Notes: a model not told the origin generated them from the sequence alone. 64,000 nt of DNA from Peptococcaceae bacterium BRH_c8a (GCA_000961575.1 LADP01000046.1:62001-126000), one strand, 5' to 3'; positions 30,587-39,869 are shown, counted from the stretch's first letter. Made by a program: numbers and translations.

Positions 30587-30670
30587 CTGAACCACCGCCG
30601 ATAAGTTTTTTATAACCATATTATCGGCAGATACGGCTAATACTGCAGTCCAAGTCCGGATATTCTGTGT

Positions 30671-30704
30671 AAGTGTGTCAAGGGGCGGTTCCTTTGACAC
30701 ACTT
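30671..30704. repeat. GTGTCAAGGGGCGG hairpin repeat
   Basis: AAGTGTGTCAAGGGGCGG...CCTTTGACACACTT. It makes an artificial N-terminal extension of the SLH gene. Confidence 0.85.
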
Positions 30705-30729
30705 ATAGGATGAAATAATACAAACCCTA

Positions 30730-31020
30730 AAAATACTTTTAACGTTGGTTGTAGGAGGGCGCGGCGCTCCGGTGATATCGCTCCGCTCTCTCTTGCAATT
30801 CTTATTGTTGTGATTGGAGCAGGTTATTTGTTACCGCATGGCATAAACAGCTTAACCGTTTAGCTACGCCCTAAGCAGCCATGAATTCGGGGCCTTGACG
30901 GGCTAATCAACGCATCCAGGTGCACCGTTCACTCCGGATATCACCGGATCGCCGCGAAGGCTGGTTTTTCATCCTTGTGATGGTGCCGAGCGGCGGCATG
31001 AGTGTCTACCCGGAAAATAA
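30730..31020 (+). repeat. 230-290 bp intergenic element, copy C
   Basis: AAAAATACTTTTAACGTTGG at the left, the GCGCTCCGGTGATATC arm, then the conserved middle, GATATCACCGGATCG and TCTACCCGGAAAATAA at the right. Same orientation as copies A, B, D, E, F relative to the window. Part of the 542-bp gap between the lipoprotein and SLH genes. Confidence 0.9.
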
Positions 31021-31028
31021 CCTTTATC

Positions 31029-31120
31029 ATGTCATCCTGAGCATAGCGAAGGATCTTAAAGAAAGATTCTTCACTTCGCTCAGAATGACATTAAAACGGA
31101 ACCGTACCCCTGACACACTT
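31029..31120. repeat. Inverted GTCATCCTGAGC pair plus partial GTGTCA repeat
   Basis: 31029-31090 has GTCATCCTGAGC...AAGGATCTT facing AGATTCTTC...GCTCAGAATGAC, a hairpin. 31097-31120 is a partial GGAACCGTACCCCTGACACACTT unit ending 9 bp from the lipoprotein stop. Confidence 0.8.
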
Positions 31121-31128
31121 ATAGCTAA

Positions 31129-32580
31129 CTACTGGCCGCCCTGTCCTCCACCCTGACCGCCGCCCTGTTGACCGCCGCCCTGGGATTCTATTTTTTTCAC
31201 TTCACCGTCGATCTGAACCTCTACGGTCTTGCCGTCCTGGGTGGTGATACGCAGCATAGTTTTGTCCTGCTGACCCTGCTGGCCCTGCTGTCCACCACCT
31301 TGGCCCTGGCCGCCGCTCTGCTGGCTCGGTTGTTGCTCACTGCCCTGGCTTTGCTGCTGGCCCTGCTGCTCACCGCCCTGACCTTGTCCACCATCCTGTT
31401 GCTCTTTTTTCAAGTCTTTCCAACGCTCCTGCAGCAGGAATGAATTCTTGGCGGTGATTAGTCGCACCGGCACAATCCGGGCGGGCACGCTGTAATCACC
31501 GTTAACGGCCCGGGTGCTGTACTGCCAGGTGCCGTTTTTGGCCAGATCCATAGCGGCCTCCAGGGAAAACTGGCCCAACATCTCGGGCCGCACATCTACT
31601 TCGGCATCATGCTCACCGCTGACCAGCGCCTTGGATGAACGCTCGTCAGCGCCCATCCCTACGGTCAGCACGTTTTTCTCATATCCCCCGGCTTTCAGGT
31701 AATCCACAGCTGCCATAGCCAAGCCGCTGTCATTGGCCAGAACAGCGTCGACGCGATCCCCCCGGGCAAATATTTCCCCCAGCGTGGCGGGAACCAGCGT
31801 CGGATCCAAACGGGGGTGATCATAAACCCCGATGATGTTGATATCTTCCCGCCCCTGCAGTGCGCTCCGTAAGGATTCGGTTACCGAGAGCGCCTGCTGA
31901 TCCCGCGGATCCCCTCGCAGGATTACCACATTCAACGGGCGCTGGTCGGGCAATTGGGCGGCCACATTGTAGTCCACCGCGCCGGGGGACTGCTGCATCC
32001 CGCCACCGCCCTGCCCCTGCTGCTCCGGTTGGCCTTCTTGTCCGCCGCCCTGCTCCTGGCTCTGCTGAGCCGGCAGCTTGATTGGCCCGTTTTTGATCTC
32101 CTCAGCGCGGCGTAGTGCTTCGGTTATAAAACGGGCCTGAAGTTGTCCGGCCATAACGTGGTCTGATGCAATATAGGCGTCCACCGGCGTATTTAGCGGT
32201 AGGTTTTCCAGTACCACCACCTTAATCCCGGCTTGCACCAACTTTTCGACCTGCACCGGCGCCCGCATGGGATCGACGGGCTGCAGCACTACCGCCCGCA
32301 CTTTTTTCTCCATTAATTGATCCAACTGTTTGTCCTGCTCCGCCGGATCATTCTTGGCGTCAACCCACGTAACATTGACGTTTTCCGCCTTCTTGCGTTC
32401 GTCCACGGTTTGCTTAATGGTTTTATTGCCGTCCCGGTTCATATCCGCCAAGGCAAAGCCAATTTGCAACGGTTCCTGGGCCGGCTTGCGCTCGGGCTGA
32501 CTTCCGCATCCCGCCGGGATCAGAAAGCCCGCCAATAACAGAACGCACATGATATGCCGTATATGTCGCCAACTTTTCAT
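31129..32580 (-). CDS. Sugar-binding-type (RbsB-like) lipoprotein with Q/G-rich linkers
   Basis: Predicted periplasmic-binding-protein-fold lipoprotein, 483 aa. Signal peptide ends in lipobox LIPAGC. The two lobes of a Peripla_BP_4/RbsB protein are recognisable (QIGFALADMNRDGNKTI, VRAVVLQPVDPMRAP, VDAVLANDSGLAMAAVDYL, VLTVGMGADE). Unusually there is a Q/G-rich insertion between the lobes (about residues 175-200), another long Q/G/S tract near 410-445, a short folded-looking segment (MLRITTQDGKTVEVQIDGEVKKIE) and a final GGGQQGGGQGGGQGG tail. No permease or ATPase gene is adjacent. It may be a sensor or orphan binding protein. GGAGGTGG precedes ATG 32580. Confidence 0.8.
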   Translation of the reverse strand: MKSWRHIRHIMCVLLLAGFLIPAGCGSQPERKPAQEPLQIGFALADMNRDGNKTIKQTVDERKKAENVNVTWVDAKNDPAEQDKQLDQLMEKKVRAVVLQPVDPMRAPVQVEKLVQAGIKVVVLENLPLNTPVDAYIASDHVMAGQLQARFITEALRRAEEIKNGPIKLPAQQSQEQGGGQEGQPEQQGQGGGGMQQSPGAVDYNVAAQLPDQRPLNVVILRGDPRDQQALSVTESLRSALQGREDINIIGVYDHPRLDPTLVPATLGEIFARGDRVDAVLANDSGLAMAAVDYLKAGGYEKNVLTVGMGADERSSKALVSGEHDAEVDVRPEMLGQFSLEAAMDLAKNGTWQYSTRAVNGDYSVPARIVPVRLITAKNSFLLQERWKDLKKEQQDGGQGQGGEQQGQQQSQGSEQQPSQQSGGQGQGGGQQGQQGQQDKTMLRITTQDGKTVEVQIDGEVKKIESQGGGQQGGGQGGGQGGQ

Positions 32581-32758
32581 CTATCCACCTCCGGGGATTC
32601 CGGAACTCTCAATAGATTTTCTGCAATTAGCTTTGCCCCGAAGAAATACTTTATTCCAATACATGCAAACAACCTGTAAACAACATGCCAACAAGTTACG
32701 CCGCTAATAGGCATAAGCCGTAAATTTAGTGCATAGGTATTTTTTGGGAGGTGTTTTT

Positions 32759-33082
32759 ATGCTCGATTTTGAAATTGGCAAATACTTGGAACGCTTGTTA
32801 ATGCGGGTCACGCCGCTGAAAAAGGAACCGCCCGGGCTGGTAGAAGCCGCCAACAACGCAAAAAGGACCTGGAAGCAGGCCCTTGATTACCTAAACTATA
32901 TTGACAACACCTTCGTTGATTATGCCGTTCATAATATCAATGCCTCTGAACGGCGCTACATGGCCCTGGTGCAACAGGCCCGCAAAGAAGGGCTTACCGC
33001 CTGGTCGGATAGTCTCAGCAAAACGGCATTGCCGGCTAACGAAATTTGCGAACGCGACGGACAAGCTAATCCCCAAAATTGA
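32759..33082 (+). CDS. DUF2508 family protein (YaaL-like)
   Basis: 107 aa, mostly helical and charged. AKRTWKQALDYLNYIDNTFVDYAVHNINASERRYMALVQQARKEG is the DUF2508 core seen in YaaL of Bacillus (function unknown, often near recR/bofA). Here it stands alone. The ATG at 32759 has GGGAGG eight bases upstream; an ATG ten codons earlier lacks one. It ends one base before the palindrome 33084-33169. Confidence 0.72.
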   Translation: MLDFEIGKYLERLLMRVTPLKKEPPGLVEAANNAKRTWKQALDYLNYIDNTFVDYAVHNINASERRYMALVQQARKEGLTAWSDSLSKTALPANEICERDGQANPQN

Positions 33083-33083
33083 G

Positions 33084-33169
33084 GGGGTCAGGCCTGTCGT
33101 AACTATACTAACTGCAAAATTTAAATATATAAATAATAGAGTTAGTATAGTTACGACAGGCCTGACCCC
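33084..33169. repeat. 86-bp GGGGTCAGGCCTG palindrome, copy 1
   Basis: Perfect 30-bp arms (outer end GGGGTCAGGCCTGTCGTAAC) around an AT-rich 26-base loop. It overlaps the end of the UDG gene, supplying its GSGLS tail and stop, and abuts the DUF2508 stop. Copy 2 at 33756-33841 differs at three loop positions only. Confidence 0.95.
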
Positions 33170-33732
33170 ATTTTTGCCAGTTTGCTTTTAATCGCTTTCA
33201 TGTCGGCCCAGGCCTCGGACTTACGTGAGGGATCCCGCAGCAGAGCTGCCGGGTGGTAGGTGGCGGTAATCCAAAAGCCTTTACGATCCAGCCACTGCCC
33301 GCGCACCCGGGTAATCCGTGCTTCAGGGCCGAAAATATGCCGTACCGCGGTGGCCCCCAGGCATACAATAATCCGGGGTCGCACGATGTCTACCTGGGCC
33401 CGCAAAAAGGGCAGACATTTGTCCCCCTCCTCCGGGTTGGGTGTGCGGTTGCCCGGCGGGCGGCATTTAACAATATTGCAGATCATGGCGTTTTCTTCCC
33501 GGCTCAGCCCGATAGCGGCCATCATCCGATCCAGCAGTTGTCCCGCCGGCCCCACGAAAGGGCGGCCCTGCAGATCCTCCTGCTCGCCCGGCCCCTCGCC
33601 CACAAACATTACGGTCGACTCCAACACTCCTTCGCCGAACACAACATTGGTACGCCGATCCGCCAACTGGCAGGCACTGCAATGCAAGCAGGTTTCCCTA
33701 AGCTGGTTCCACCTGGCCAGCTTGTCATTCAT
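33151..33732 (-). CDS. Uracil-DNA glycosylase, family 4 (Fe-S type)
   Basis: Removes uracil from DNA in base-excision repair. The family motif is VGEGPGEQEDLQGRPFVGPAGQLLDRMMAAIGL near residue 45, with YHPAALLR toward the C-terminus. Cysteines at CLHCSAC, CNIVKCRPPGN and ICLGATA-like positions fit the 4Fe-4S form. 193 aa. The ATG at 33732 is eight bases after AGGGAG. The C-terminal GSGLS is encoded by the palindrome. The gene lies exactly between two near-identical 86-bp palindromes. Confidence 0.92.
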   Translation of the reverse strand: MNDKLARWNQLRETCLHCSACQLADRRTNVVFGEGVLESTVMFVGEGPGEQEDLQGRPFVGPAGQLLDRMMAAIGLSREENAMICNIVKCRPPGNRTPNPEEGDKCLPFLRAQVDIVRPRIIVCLGATAVRHIFGPEARITRVRGQWLDRKGFWITATYHPAALLRDPSRKSEAWADMKAIKSKLAKMGSGLS

Positions 33733-33755
33733 AACCGCCACTCCCTATGAAAAAG

Positions 33756-33841
33756 GGGGTCAGGCCTGTCGTAACTATACTAACTGTAAAATTTAAATAT
33801 ATGAATAACAGAGTTAGTATAGTTACGACAGGCCTGACCCC
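33756..33841. repeat. 86-bp GGGGTCAGGCCTG palindrome, copy 2
   Basis: Same arms as copy 1. It begins within 25 bp upstream of the UDG start and ends 5 bp from the CooT-like stop. Confidence 0.95.
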
Positions 33842-33846
33842 GTCAT

Positions 33847-34038
33847 TTAGTCTTGCTGCTCTAGGACAATCCGATGTTCCACCAGGGCCAGTTCTGTAAT
33901 CCTGGCCTTAATTACCTTGCGACGGCCGAAGATATCTTCTAGAACCAGACCGTCTTCCTGGGGGGTCACCTTATCCACCATTTCCATCAACATTTCCTCT
34001 TTGCCATCCTTGCGTAGGTACGCATTGGCTTCGCACAT
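33847..34038 (-). CDS. CooT family small nickel-binding-type protein
   Basis: 63 aa beginning MCEANAYL, the N-terminal Cys-containing signature of the CooT family. CooT of Rhodospirillum binds one Ni(II) through this Cys and helps CO dehydrogenase maturation; other members have unknown roles. The remainder (VDKVTPQEDGLVLEDIFGRRKVIKARI) is a small beta-barrel-like core. AGGAGGTG precedes the ATG. No CODH gene is in the window. Confidence 0.75.
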   Translation of the reverse strand: MCEANAYLRKDGKEEMLMEMVDKVTPQEDGLVLEDIFGRRKVIKARITELALVEHRIVLEQQD

Positions 34039-34238
34039 GCTTAATCACCTCCTGAAAAAGTCAAAAAAACCACCTTGGTCTACCTTGTCGGCATTTGACC
34101 TCCGTGGTCTTACTCAAACTCGCCGCAGACCTTCTTGATCCGCTTTGTTAAATTATATCTTTCGGGCGGTCTAAGTGTCAACGCAAAATTATTGCCACCA
34201 CGACTGCCAACAAGCCCTTTGTGCACAAAACCTGAGCC

Positions 34239-35492
34239 TTACTTACCCCACCACCGGCCCCAGAATTGTGTCCACCAACGGGCTGCCGGCCCGGCAGTGG
34301 ACAGATCAAGCACCGATGCGGCAGGCACGCTGCTGTCGGGCACCGGCAATATGCCCAGCAGGGTATCCACCTGCCCGGAATGGGATAACATTTCCCGCCG
34401 GTAGCGTTTCTTGCCGCCGCTCAGGAAGTCAACCTGCACCGGTGGTAACACGGTGTAAAGAACAGCGGCCATGTCGTTGCGGCTATGCACCGGCACCCCA
34501 TTAAGCGCCACAATGACATCCCCGGAACGGAGACCGGTATACCAGGCCGGGGTGTTCGGCACCACGTCCAGCACCGCCAGCCCGTGGGGGCTGGGAATGT
34601 AGTACGGCGGGTTTTCCATTTCCACCCGGCGTCCAATGCCAATAACCAGCTCATGCCCCAAGGGTGAAAAAAGGGCCGCCGTCACCGCCAGCAAAGTCGA
34701 ACGGTCGGCCAGCACGGCCAGGGCAAGCAGCACCGCGCTGTACAGGGCCAGGTAACCGGCGGACATTTTGCTTTTACGGCGCGGATCCCTGGCTATGGCC
34801 ATATCCCCGTAACCCAGTGCCGCCACCACCGGAATTAAGGTATAAATCAAGTTGTCCCCTTCATTCACCCCGGGCCGGACCAGGGGCCACCATTCAGGCA
34901 TGTTCAATACACCAGGCGGCAAATCTACGGCGATGGTGAAAGCCAGGGCGGTAATTGGGATGGGCCAAAATTTCTGCAGCGTAAACCCGCCCACCAACCG
35001 GCCTGACCGATCCCGGAAGAAAGCCGGCACCGCCCCGATATGGCCGCTGAAGTAGATTAACACGCTCTCCACCATATGCAGCACCGCCACCAGGGCCAGT
35101 ACCTGGGAAACGTTAACCTGGGGGAAACCAAAGAGGATGTTGGACATGGCCAGGATGCCGCCGGCATAGGCAAAGCAGATAAACCGTACGTTAATCAACA
35201 TTAACAATATGGCCAGGGGCAGGATATAGATGAGGCCCGATCCGGTGAGGGTAACCCCAATCAGCACCATCACCACGCTGCCCATAACACCGCCGACCAA
35301 CCCGAACATGGAGGCTGTCAGCACCTCGTTCCAATTGGGCTTCAGGGGCACGCCGTACAGGCTGGCCCGCGCGGTATTGATGCGCCGGTACTGCATCCCA
35401 ACCAGCACCACCACCAACCAGAACAAGGGCTGAAACATCAGGCTAAAGATGTTGACCAGGATCATGGGGAAAATATCACCGAAGGGAAACAC
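34239..35492 (-). CDS. Polytopic membrane protein with C-terminal PDZ domain (MinJ-like)
   Basis: 417 aa with about eight hydrophobic helices (residues ~10-280), then a PDZ domain (YIPSPHGLAVLDVVPNTPAWYTGLRSGDVIVALNGVPVHSRNDMAAVLY). The architecture and position downstream of ftsE-ftsX-ctpA match MinJ of Bacillus subtilis, which bridges DivIVA and MinD at the division site. The family is divergent, so the function is an inference from context. GTG start at 35492 after GAGGTGAG. The 200 bp downstream (34039-34238) show no gene. Confidence 0.72.
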   Translation of the reverse strand: MFPFGDIFPMILVNIFSLMFQPLFWLVVVLVGMQYRRINTARASLYGVPLKPNWNEVLTASMFGLVGGVMGSVVMVLIGVTLTGSGLIYILPLAILLMLINVRFICFAYAGGILAMSNILFGFPQVNVSQVLALVAVLHMVESVLIYFSGHIGAVPAFFRDRSGRLVGGFTLQKFWPIPITALAFTIAVDLPPGVLNMPEWWPLVRPGVNEGDNLIYTLIPVVAALGYGDMAIARDPRRKSKMSAGYLALYSAVLLALAVLADRSTLLAVTAALFSPLGHELVIGIGRRVEMENPPYYIPSPHGLAVLDVVPNTPAWYTGLRSGDVIVALNGVPVHSRNDMAAVLYTVLPPVQVDFLSGGKKRYRREMLSHSGQVDTLLGILPVPDSSVPAASVLDLSTAGPAARWWTQFWGRWWGK

Positions 35493-35573
35493 GGGCTCAC
35501 CTCAAATCTTCCCGAGCCAAAACAAACAAAACCACCGTTTATAAACCTGTACCGGCCTTGACCGACCCCTATC

Positions 35574-36752
35574 CTATTTCTCGACTTGTTCCTTGACTAT
35601 TTCCACAGCCCGGTCAAGCTGTGCATCTCCGGGCGCGTCTTGATTGTATTCCACTTCCACGTCGGGCTCAATCCCCTTCTCGTGGATATCATGTTTATCC
35701 GGGGTCAGGTAGCGGGCGGTGGTCAGTTTTAACCCGGCCTTCGGCCCGGATCCGCTGTTTAGTGGAAACACCGTCTGCACAATGCCTTTGCCGAAGGTGG
35801 TGGTGCCCACCAGAACGCCGGTTTCAGTGTCTTTGATGGCGCCGGCCAAAATCTCGGCGGCGCTGGCACTGTTTTCATTTACCAGCACAGCCAGGGGCAG
35901 CTGCAGGTAATTGTCATCCGCACTCTTAACGTCCTCGTCTCCGGAACGGTAGTCAATATACACTATCGGTCCCTTGGGGACAAAGTTATCCGCCACCCGG
36001 GTGGCTGCACCCAGCTCACCGCCGGGATTATCCCGCAAGTCCAGAATTAAACCGCGCATGCCCTGGTCCCGCAAATCCGCAAGCACATCCAGTACCTCGT
36101 CCGGAGTTTTTTCATTAAACTGAGAGATCAACATGTAGCCGATCCGGGATTCCGGCAGCATTTTGCCATCCACGGTGGGCACACTAATCTCCTCTCTGAT
36201 AATCTCTAACTCAACCGGGTCATCTTTGTTGTCCTCATGTAAAACGGACAGCTCAATCTTGGTTCCCACCGGCCCGCGCATTAACCCGATGGCCGTTTCC
36301 AGGTCGGTACCCCGCACATCCCGGCCATCAATTTCGGTAATCCGATCACCGTCATTAATCCCGGCCCGGTGCGCCGGCGTATCTTCGTAAACCCGCATCA
36401 CGGTGAGCAGATCATCCTTTACACCCACCAGTATGCCCAGGCCGCCAAAGGAGCCGCGGATTTGTTCCTCCAACTGTTTGAAGGTTTCCTCGTCCAGGTA
36501 AACCGAGTACGGATCATCAAGCGCCTCCACCATGCCGTGAATAGCGCCGTCCACCAGGTTGGCGGTCTGTGCTTCCTCAATATACTGGGTGCGGATTAGG
36601 GTAAACACCTTAACCAAATTGCCCAGCTGATTATAATTAGTGCTCAGTATCCCGCCGGTCGCTACAAAAAAAACAAAAAAAATAAGGGCCAGTACCGTTA
36701 GCCAAATGGCTATTTTATTAAACCTGCTGCCCTGCTTGTTATAACCACGCAC
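35574..36752 (-). CDS. Carboxy-terminal processing protease (CtpA/CtpB, S41)
   Basis: Membrane-anchored serine protease of about 392 aa. An N-terminal transmembrane helix (IWLTVLALIFFVFFVATGG) precedes a PDZ domain (FGGLGILVGVKDDLLTVMRVYEDTPAHRAGINDGDRITEIDGRDV) and the S41 catalytic core. That core has the nucleophile in NENSASAAEILAGAIKD and the general-base lysine in GTTTFGKGIVQT. In Bacillus CtpB takes part in sporulation sigma-K activation. GTG at 36752 follows AGGTGG by eight bases; the GTG four codons earlier overlaps that site. A TATAAT (minus strand) at 36797-36802 may be its -10 box. Confidence 0.92.
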   Translation of the reverse strand: MRGYNKQGSRFNKIAIWLTVLALIFFVFFVATGGILSTNYNQLGNLVKVFTLIRTQYIEEAQTANLVDGAIHGMVEALDDPYSVYLDEETFKQLEEQIRGSFGGLGILVGVKDDLLTVMRVYEDTPAHRAGINDGDRITEIDGRDVRGTDLETAIGLMRGPVGTKIELSVLHEDNKDDPVELEIIREEISVPTVDGKMLPESRIGYMLISQFNEKTPDEVLDVLADLRDQGMRGLILDLRDNPGGELGAATRVADNFVPKGPIVYIDYRSGDEDVKSADDNYLQLPLAVLVNENSASAAEILAGAIKDTETGVLVGTTTFGKGIVQTVFPLNSGSGPKAGLKLTTARYLTPDKHDIHEKGIEPDVEVEYNQDAPGDAQLDRAVEIVKEQVEK

Positions 36753-36895
36753 AATATCTACCACCTGTCAATATCAGGGTTAAATACACATACCATATTA
36801 TACTACCTGATTAAGATTTGAATTACAACAAAAGCCCATGTTAAATCATACCTCTAAAAATACCCTTTTTATACTTATCCTTCCTTAATGAGACA

Positions 36896-36918
36896 AAGCC
36901 GGCCAAATCAGGCCGGCT
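36896..36918 (-). terminator. Probable terminator between the M23 peptidase and ctpA genes
   Basis: AGCCGGCCTGATTTGGCCGGCT stem followed on the minus strand by TTTGTCT. The T-run is weak. Confidence 0.6.
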
Positions 36919-36954
36919 CCAAAACAACACGCTATTGGTAGCACTCAACTTAAA

Positions 36955-38097
36955 TTAGACGTAGTTTCTAGGGTTGGTGTGTGAACCGTTAACCCTTATT
37001 TCAAAGTGCAGGTGCGGTCCCGTCGACATGCCGGTGCTGCCCACCCTGGCAATGGCCTGTCCTTTTTCCACCGTCTGACCCTGGCTTACCAACTGGACAG
37101 ACAAGTGAGCGTACAACGAACTAATGCCACCGCCGTGGTTAATCATCACCACGTTACCATAACCTTGCATCGAAGTAACAGTACTGACAGTGCCGCCCTG
37201 GGTGGCCCGCACTGTTACACCGCTGGGTGCCGGAATATCAATACCGGTGTGCAGTTTCCGCGTGCCCAAGATGGGGTGAACACGGTAACCGTAAGGGGAT
37301 GAAATTGACGTGTATCCCGCTACAGGCCACACGTAAGCGCCAGTGGCGACAGGCTCTTTGCCGCCGTTTTGGCTGGCGATGCTGCGGATAATTTGTTCTT
37401 CCTGCTGTTCCAGCCGATCTACCTCGGACTTGTACTTGCTCAGGTCATTGTTGGCCCGGGCCAGCAGGCCGCGTTTGTCGGCATTTCGGGAGGCTAGATC
37501 CATCTTGGCTGCTTCTTGCTGCTGCATCAATACTGAAATCTGATCTTTTTGCTGTACCAGGTTCTCCCGCTTGCGCCCCAGTAACACCTTAGCTTGCTCT
37601 ATTTCTTCCACCACACCGACGTCCCTGGCTACTACCCGCCTAAGCAATTCATAACGGTTCAGGAAATCGCCAAAATCCCGCGAATCCAGCAGTACTTCCA
37701 GGTAACTGATGTTACCGTTCTGGTACATACCGCGCACCCGCTGGTGCAATTCGTCGGTGCTTTTTTCCAAATCGTTCTCGGCCTGCTTCAACTCCAGTTG
37801 GTTCTTGTTCAGTTCGGCCATCGCTATATCCAACCGGTTGGCAAGGGTGTTAATGGCCTGCCCCTTTTGCGCAATATCCCGATCCAGTGCCGCCACCTGC
37901 TGGGCGTAAGAACTGACTTCTTTTTTCTTGACACTTTCCTGCTGCTTGGTCTGCTGTAGCTTTTGCTGTACCTGCCTTAGAGAATCCTCCAAGCTGGCCC
38001 CGTAAGCCGTGCCAAAGACTGTGCCAAAACTAGAGAACAAAAATGCCGCCAGTCCCACAGTCGCTATTTTCTTTTTCCAACCGGAATTCAAACCCAT
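36955..38097 (-). CDS. Secreted M23 (LytM) murein hydrolase activator/peptidase with coiled coil (EnvC-like)
   Basis: Signal peptide near the N-terminus ([23 protein letters not shown]), then a long coiled coil (about residues 30-250, Q/K/E-rich). A C-terminal LytM domain follows ([20 protein letters not shown]...SLYAHLS...[12 protein letters not shown]) with the zinc-ligand histidines present. Such proteins are activated by FtsEX to cut peptidoglycan at division, and here the gene directly follows ftsX. The start is uncertain: ATG 38097 is three bases from GGAGG, and a TTG at 38091 has an eight-base spacing. An upstream ATG (38184) would overlap ftsX. Confidence 0.9.
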   Translation of the reverse strand: MGLNSGWKKKIATVGLAAFLFSSFGTVFGTAYGASLEDSLRQVQQKLQQTKQQESVKKKEVSSYAQQVAALDRDIAQKGQAINTLANRLDIAMAELNKNQLELKQAENDLEKSTDELHQRVRGMYQNGNISYLEVLLDSRDFGDFLNRYELLRRVVARDVGVVEEIEQAKVLLGRKRENLVQQKDQISVLMQQQEAAKMDLASRNADKRGLLARANNDLSKYKSEVDRLEQQEEQIIRSIASQNGGKEPVATGAYVWPVAGYTSISSPYGYRVHPILGTRKLHTGIDIPAPSGVTVRATQGGTVSTVTSMQGYGNVVMINHGGGISSLYAHLSVQLVSQGQTVEKGQAIARVGSTGMSTGPHLHFEIRVNGSHTNPRNYV

Positions 38098-38128
38098 CCG
38101 CCTCCGTTCACGCATTGGTATCAAACCA

Positions 38129-39016
38129 TTAAACTCGTAGAAAACGGTGCAGGGAAATAGCGCTTCCCAGAGCACCAATAGCAAAACCCAACCCCAAAAG
38201 GCCGCCCAGCACTTGGTAAATTAATGCCGGGTCGCTAATTAGTTGGATAAAAGGCAGGGTGATCATAACTTTGCTCAGCAGCGACAGGTAGCCAAAATTG
38301 ATTATCAACGCCGCCACCAGCCCGCCGGTCAGTCCCAGAGTCATCCCTTCCAGCATAAACGGCATCCGGACAAAGAAGTTGGTGGCCCCCAGCATTTTCA
38401 TAATGCCAATTTCGCGCCGCCGGGCAAACACCGACATCCGAATGGTAGTGGCAATCAGGAATATGGCCGCAAAGCCCAGCACGCCCATCGTAATGGAACC
38501 CCAAATGCGCACCCAGTGGGTCAGGGCTAAAAGTTTTTCCACCACGCCCTGGCCATAACGCACCTGTTCCACTCCGGAAAGTTCGCCAAGTTGTTGGGCT
38601 GCGGCAGGAACCATTTCGGCTTCCCTGGTCTTTACCCTAAAGGCGTTGGGCAGCGGGTTATCCTCATCCAGCCCGCTCAAAATATCCGCCCGTTCACCAA
38701 AGCTGCGCCGTAGTTCATCTAAAGCCTGATCCCGGGAAACAAAACTTATCGCTGTGACACCGGGGATAAACCTAATTTCTTCTTCCATGCGCTCCATGCG
38801 GTCCTGTTCCACACCGTCTTCCAAAAAGACGGTAATCTCCAAACTGGACTCCACCGTGGAAGCAATATAGCCTACATTCAGCACCAGCAAGATGGAACTG
38901 CCCAGAATGAGCAGGGAAATAATGATGGTACCGATAGATGCAACAGAAAGCCAACTATTGCGCAGCATGGACGTCCCGGCTTCGCGGAAGTAATACTTAA
39001 GCACATTAAGATTCAT
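38129..39016 (-). CDS. ftsX: Cell-division ABC transporter permease FtsX
   Basis: Four-helix membrane partner of FtsE that transmits ATP hydrolysis to extracellular murein hydrolases. It has an N-terminal helix ([23 protein letters not shown]), a large extracellular domain (about 60-165), and a C-terminal FtsX domain ([34 protein letters not shown]). The start at 39016 ([10 protein letters not shown]) overlaps the ftsE stop by 11 bp. The M23 gene follows. Confidence 0.95.
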   Translation of the reverse strand: MNLNVLKYYFREAGTSMLRNSWLSVASIGTIIISLLILGSSILLVLNVGYIASTVESSLEITVFLEDGVEQDRMERMEEEIRFIPGVTAISFVSRDQALDELRRSFGERADILSGLDEDNPLPNAFRVKTREAEMVPAAAQQLGELSGVEQVRYGQGVVEKLLALTHWVRIWGSITMGVLGFAAIFLIATTIRMSVFARRREIGIMKMLGATNFFVRMPFMLEGMTLGLTGGLVAALIINFGYLSLLSKVMITLPFIQLISDPALIYQVLGGLLGLGFAIGALGSAISLHRFLRV

Positions 39017-39692
39017 AACCGTAAGCCCCGCTTTCCTCATCCCGGGTGATTATGCCGTCGCCCAGAGCCACCACCCGTTTTTTCATCGCGTCCACGATGT
39101 CCCAGGCGTGGGTGGCCATAATGATTGTGGTTCCCCGGCGGTTAATATCCAGGAATAGTTTCATTAAATCCCATGAGGTTTCGGGGTCCAGGTTGCCGGT
39201 TGGTTCGTCGGCCAGTATTAAAACGGGGTTATTTACAATAGCCCGGGCTACGCAGGTACGTTGCTGCTCACCGCCAGAAAGCTGGGCGGGAATCATCCGG
39301 GCCTTCTTTTCCAGGCCCACCATGCGCAGCACCGGAGGTACCGCCCGCTTAATGTCCTTATTGGAAGCACCGGTTATCTCCAGTGCAAAAGCTACGTTTT
39401 CAAATACCGTTTTATTGGCAATCAGGCGAAAATCCTGAAATACCATGCCGATTTTACGGCGCAGGTAAGGAACTTCGCGGTTCTTCATCCTGGCCAGGCT
39501 GCGGCCGTTAATAACCACCTGGCCGCGGCTGGGCAATTCCTCGCGACAGATTAGCTTGGTCAGGGAGGATTTCCCGGCCCCGCTAGGGCCAACCAAAAAA
39601 ATAAACTCACCTTTACGGATGTGCAGCGACACATCGTTAAGCGCTTTTACTCCGTTGTCATAAATTTTAGAAACGTTATATAGTTGAATCAT
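39006..39692 (-). CDS. ftsE: Cell-division ABC transporter ATPase FtsE
   Basis: Cytoplasmic ATPase, 228 aa. Walker A VGPSGAGKSS, signature LSGGEQQRT, Walker B VLILADEPTGNLD, and H-loop ATHAWDIV. GAGGG precedes the ATG. It is the first gene of the ftsE-ftsX-M23 set, with ctpA and a MinJ-like gene beyond, as in Bacillus. Confidence 0.95.
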   Translation of the reverse strand: MIQLYNVSKIYDNGVKALNDVSLHIRKGEFIFLVGPSGAGKSSLTKLICREELPSRGQVVINGRSLARMKNREVPYLRRKIGMVFQDFRLIANKTVFENVAFALEITGASNKDIKRAVPPVLRMVGLEKKARMIPAQLSGGEQQRTCVARAIVNNPVLILADEPTGNLDPETSWDLMKLFLDINRRGTTIIMATHAWDIVDAMKKRVVALGDGIITRDEESGAYGYES

Positions 39693-39838
39693 TGCAGCAC
39701 CCTCAAATTATGTATAGTTAAGGAGACAAATAAAACATTTCGACAGAGGAAAACTAAATCCTTTTCTTAATCCCTTAATAATGGAGCTTTCGACGGCAAA
39801 AAAAGAAAACCCTTCCCAAAAAAGTAAAAAAACCGTAC

Positions 39839-39869
39839 ATTCAAGTCGGGGACGGTTCTTGACTTGAAT
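39839..39869. repeat. TTCAAGTCGGGGACGG hairpin
   Basis: ATTCAAGTCGGGGACGG...CTTGACTTGAAT; short relative of 2918-2991. It lies upstream of ftsE and downstream of the transketolase genes. Confidence 0.8.

Noticed and set aside
33847-34038. CooT-like gene as evidence for CO metabolism here
   Set aside because: The family is widespread without CODH; no coo/acs gene is in the window, so no pathway claim is made.
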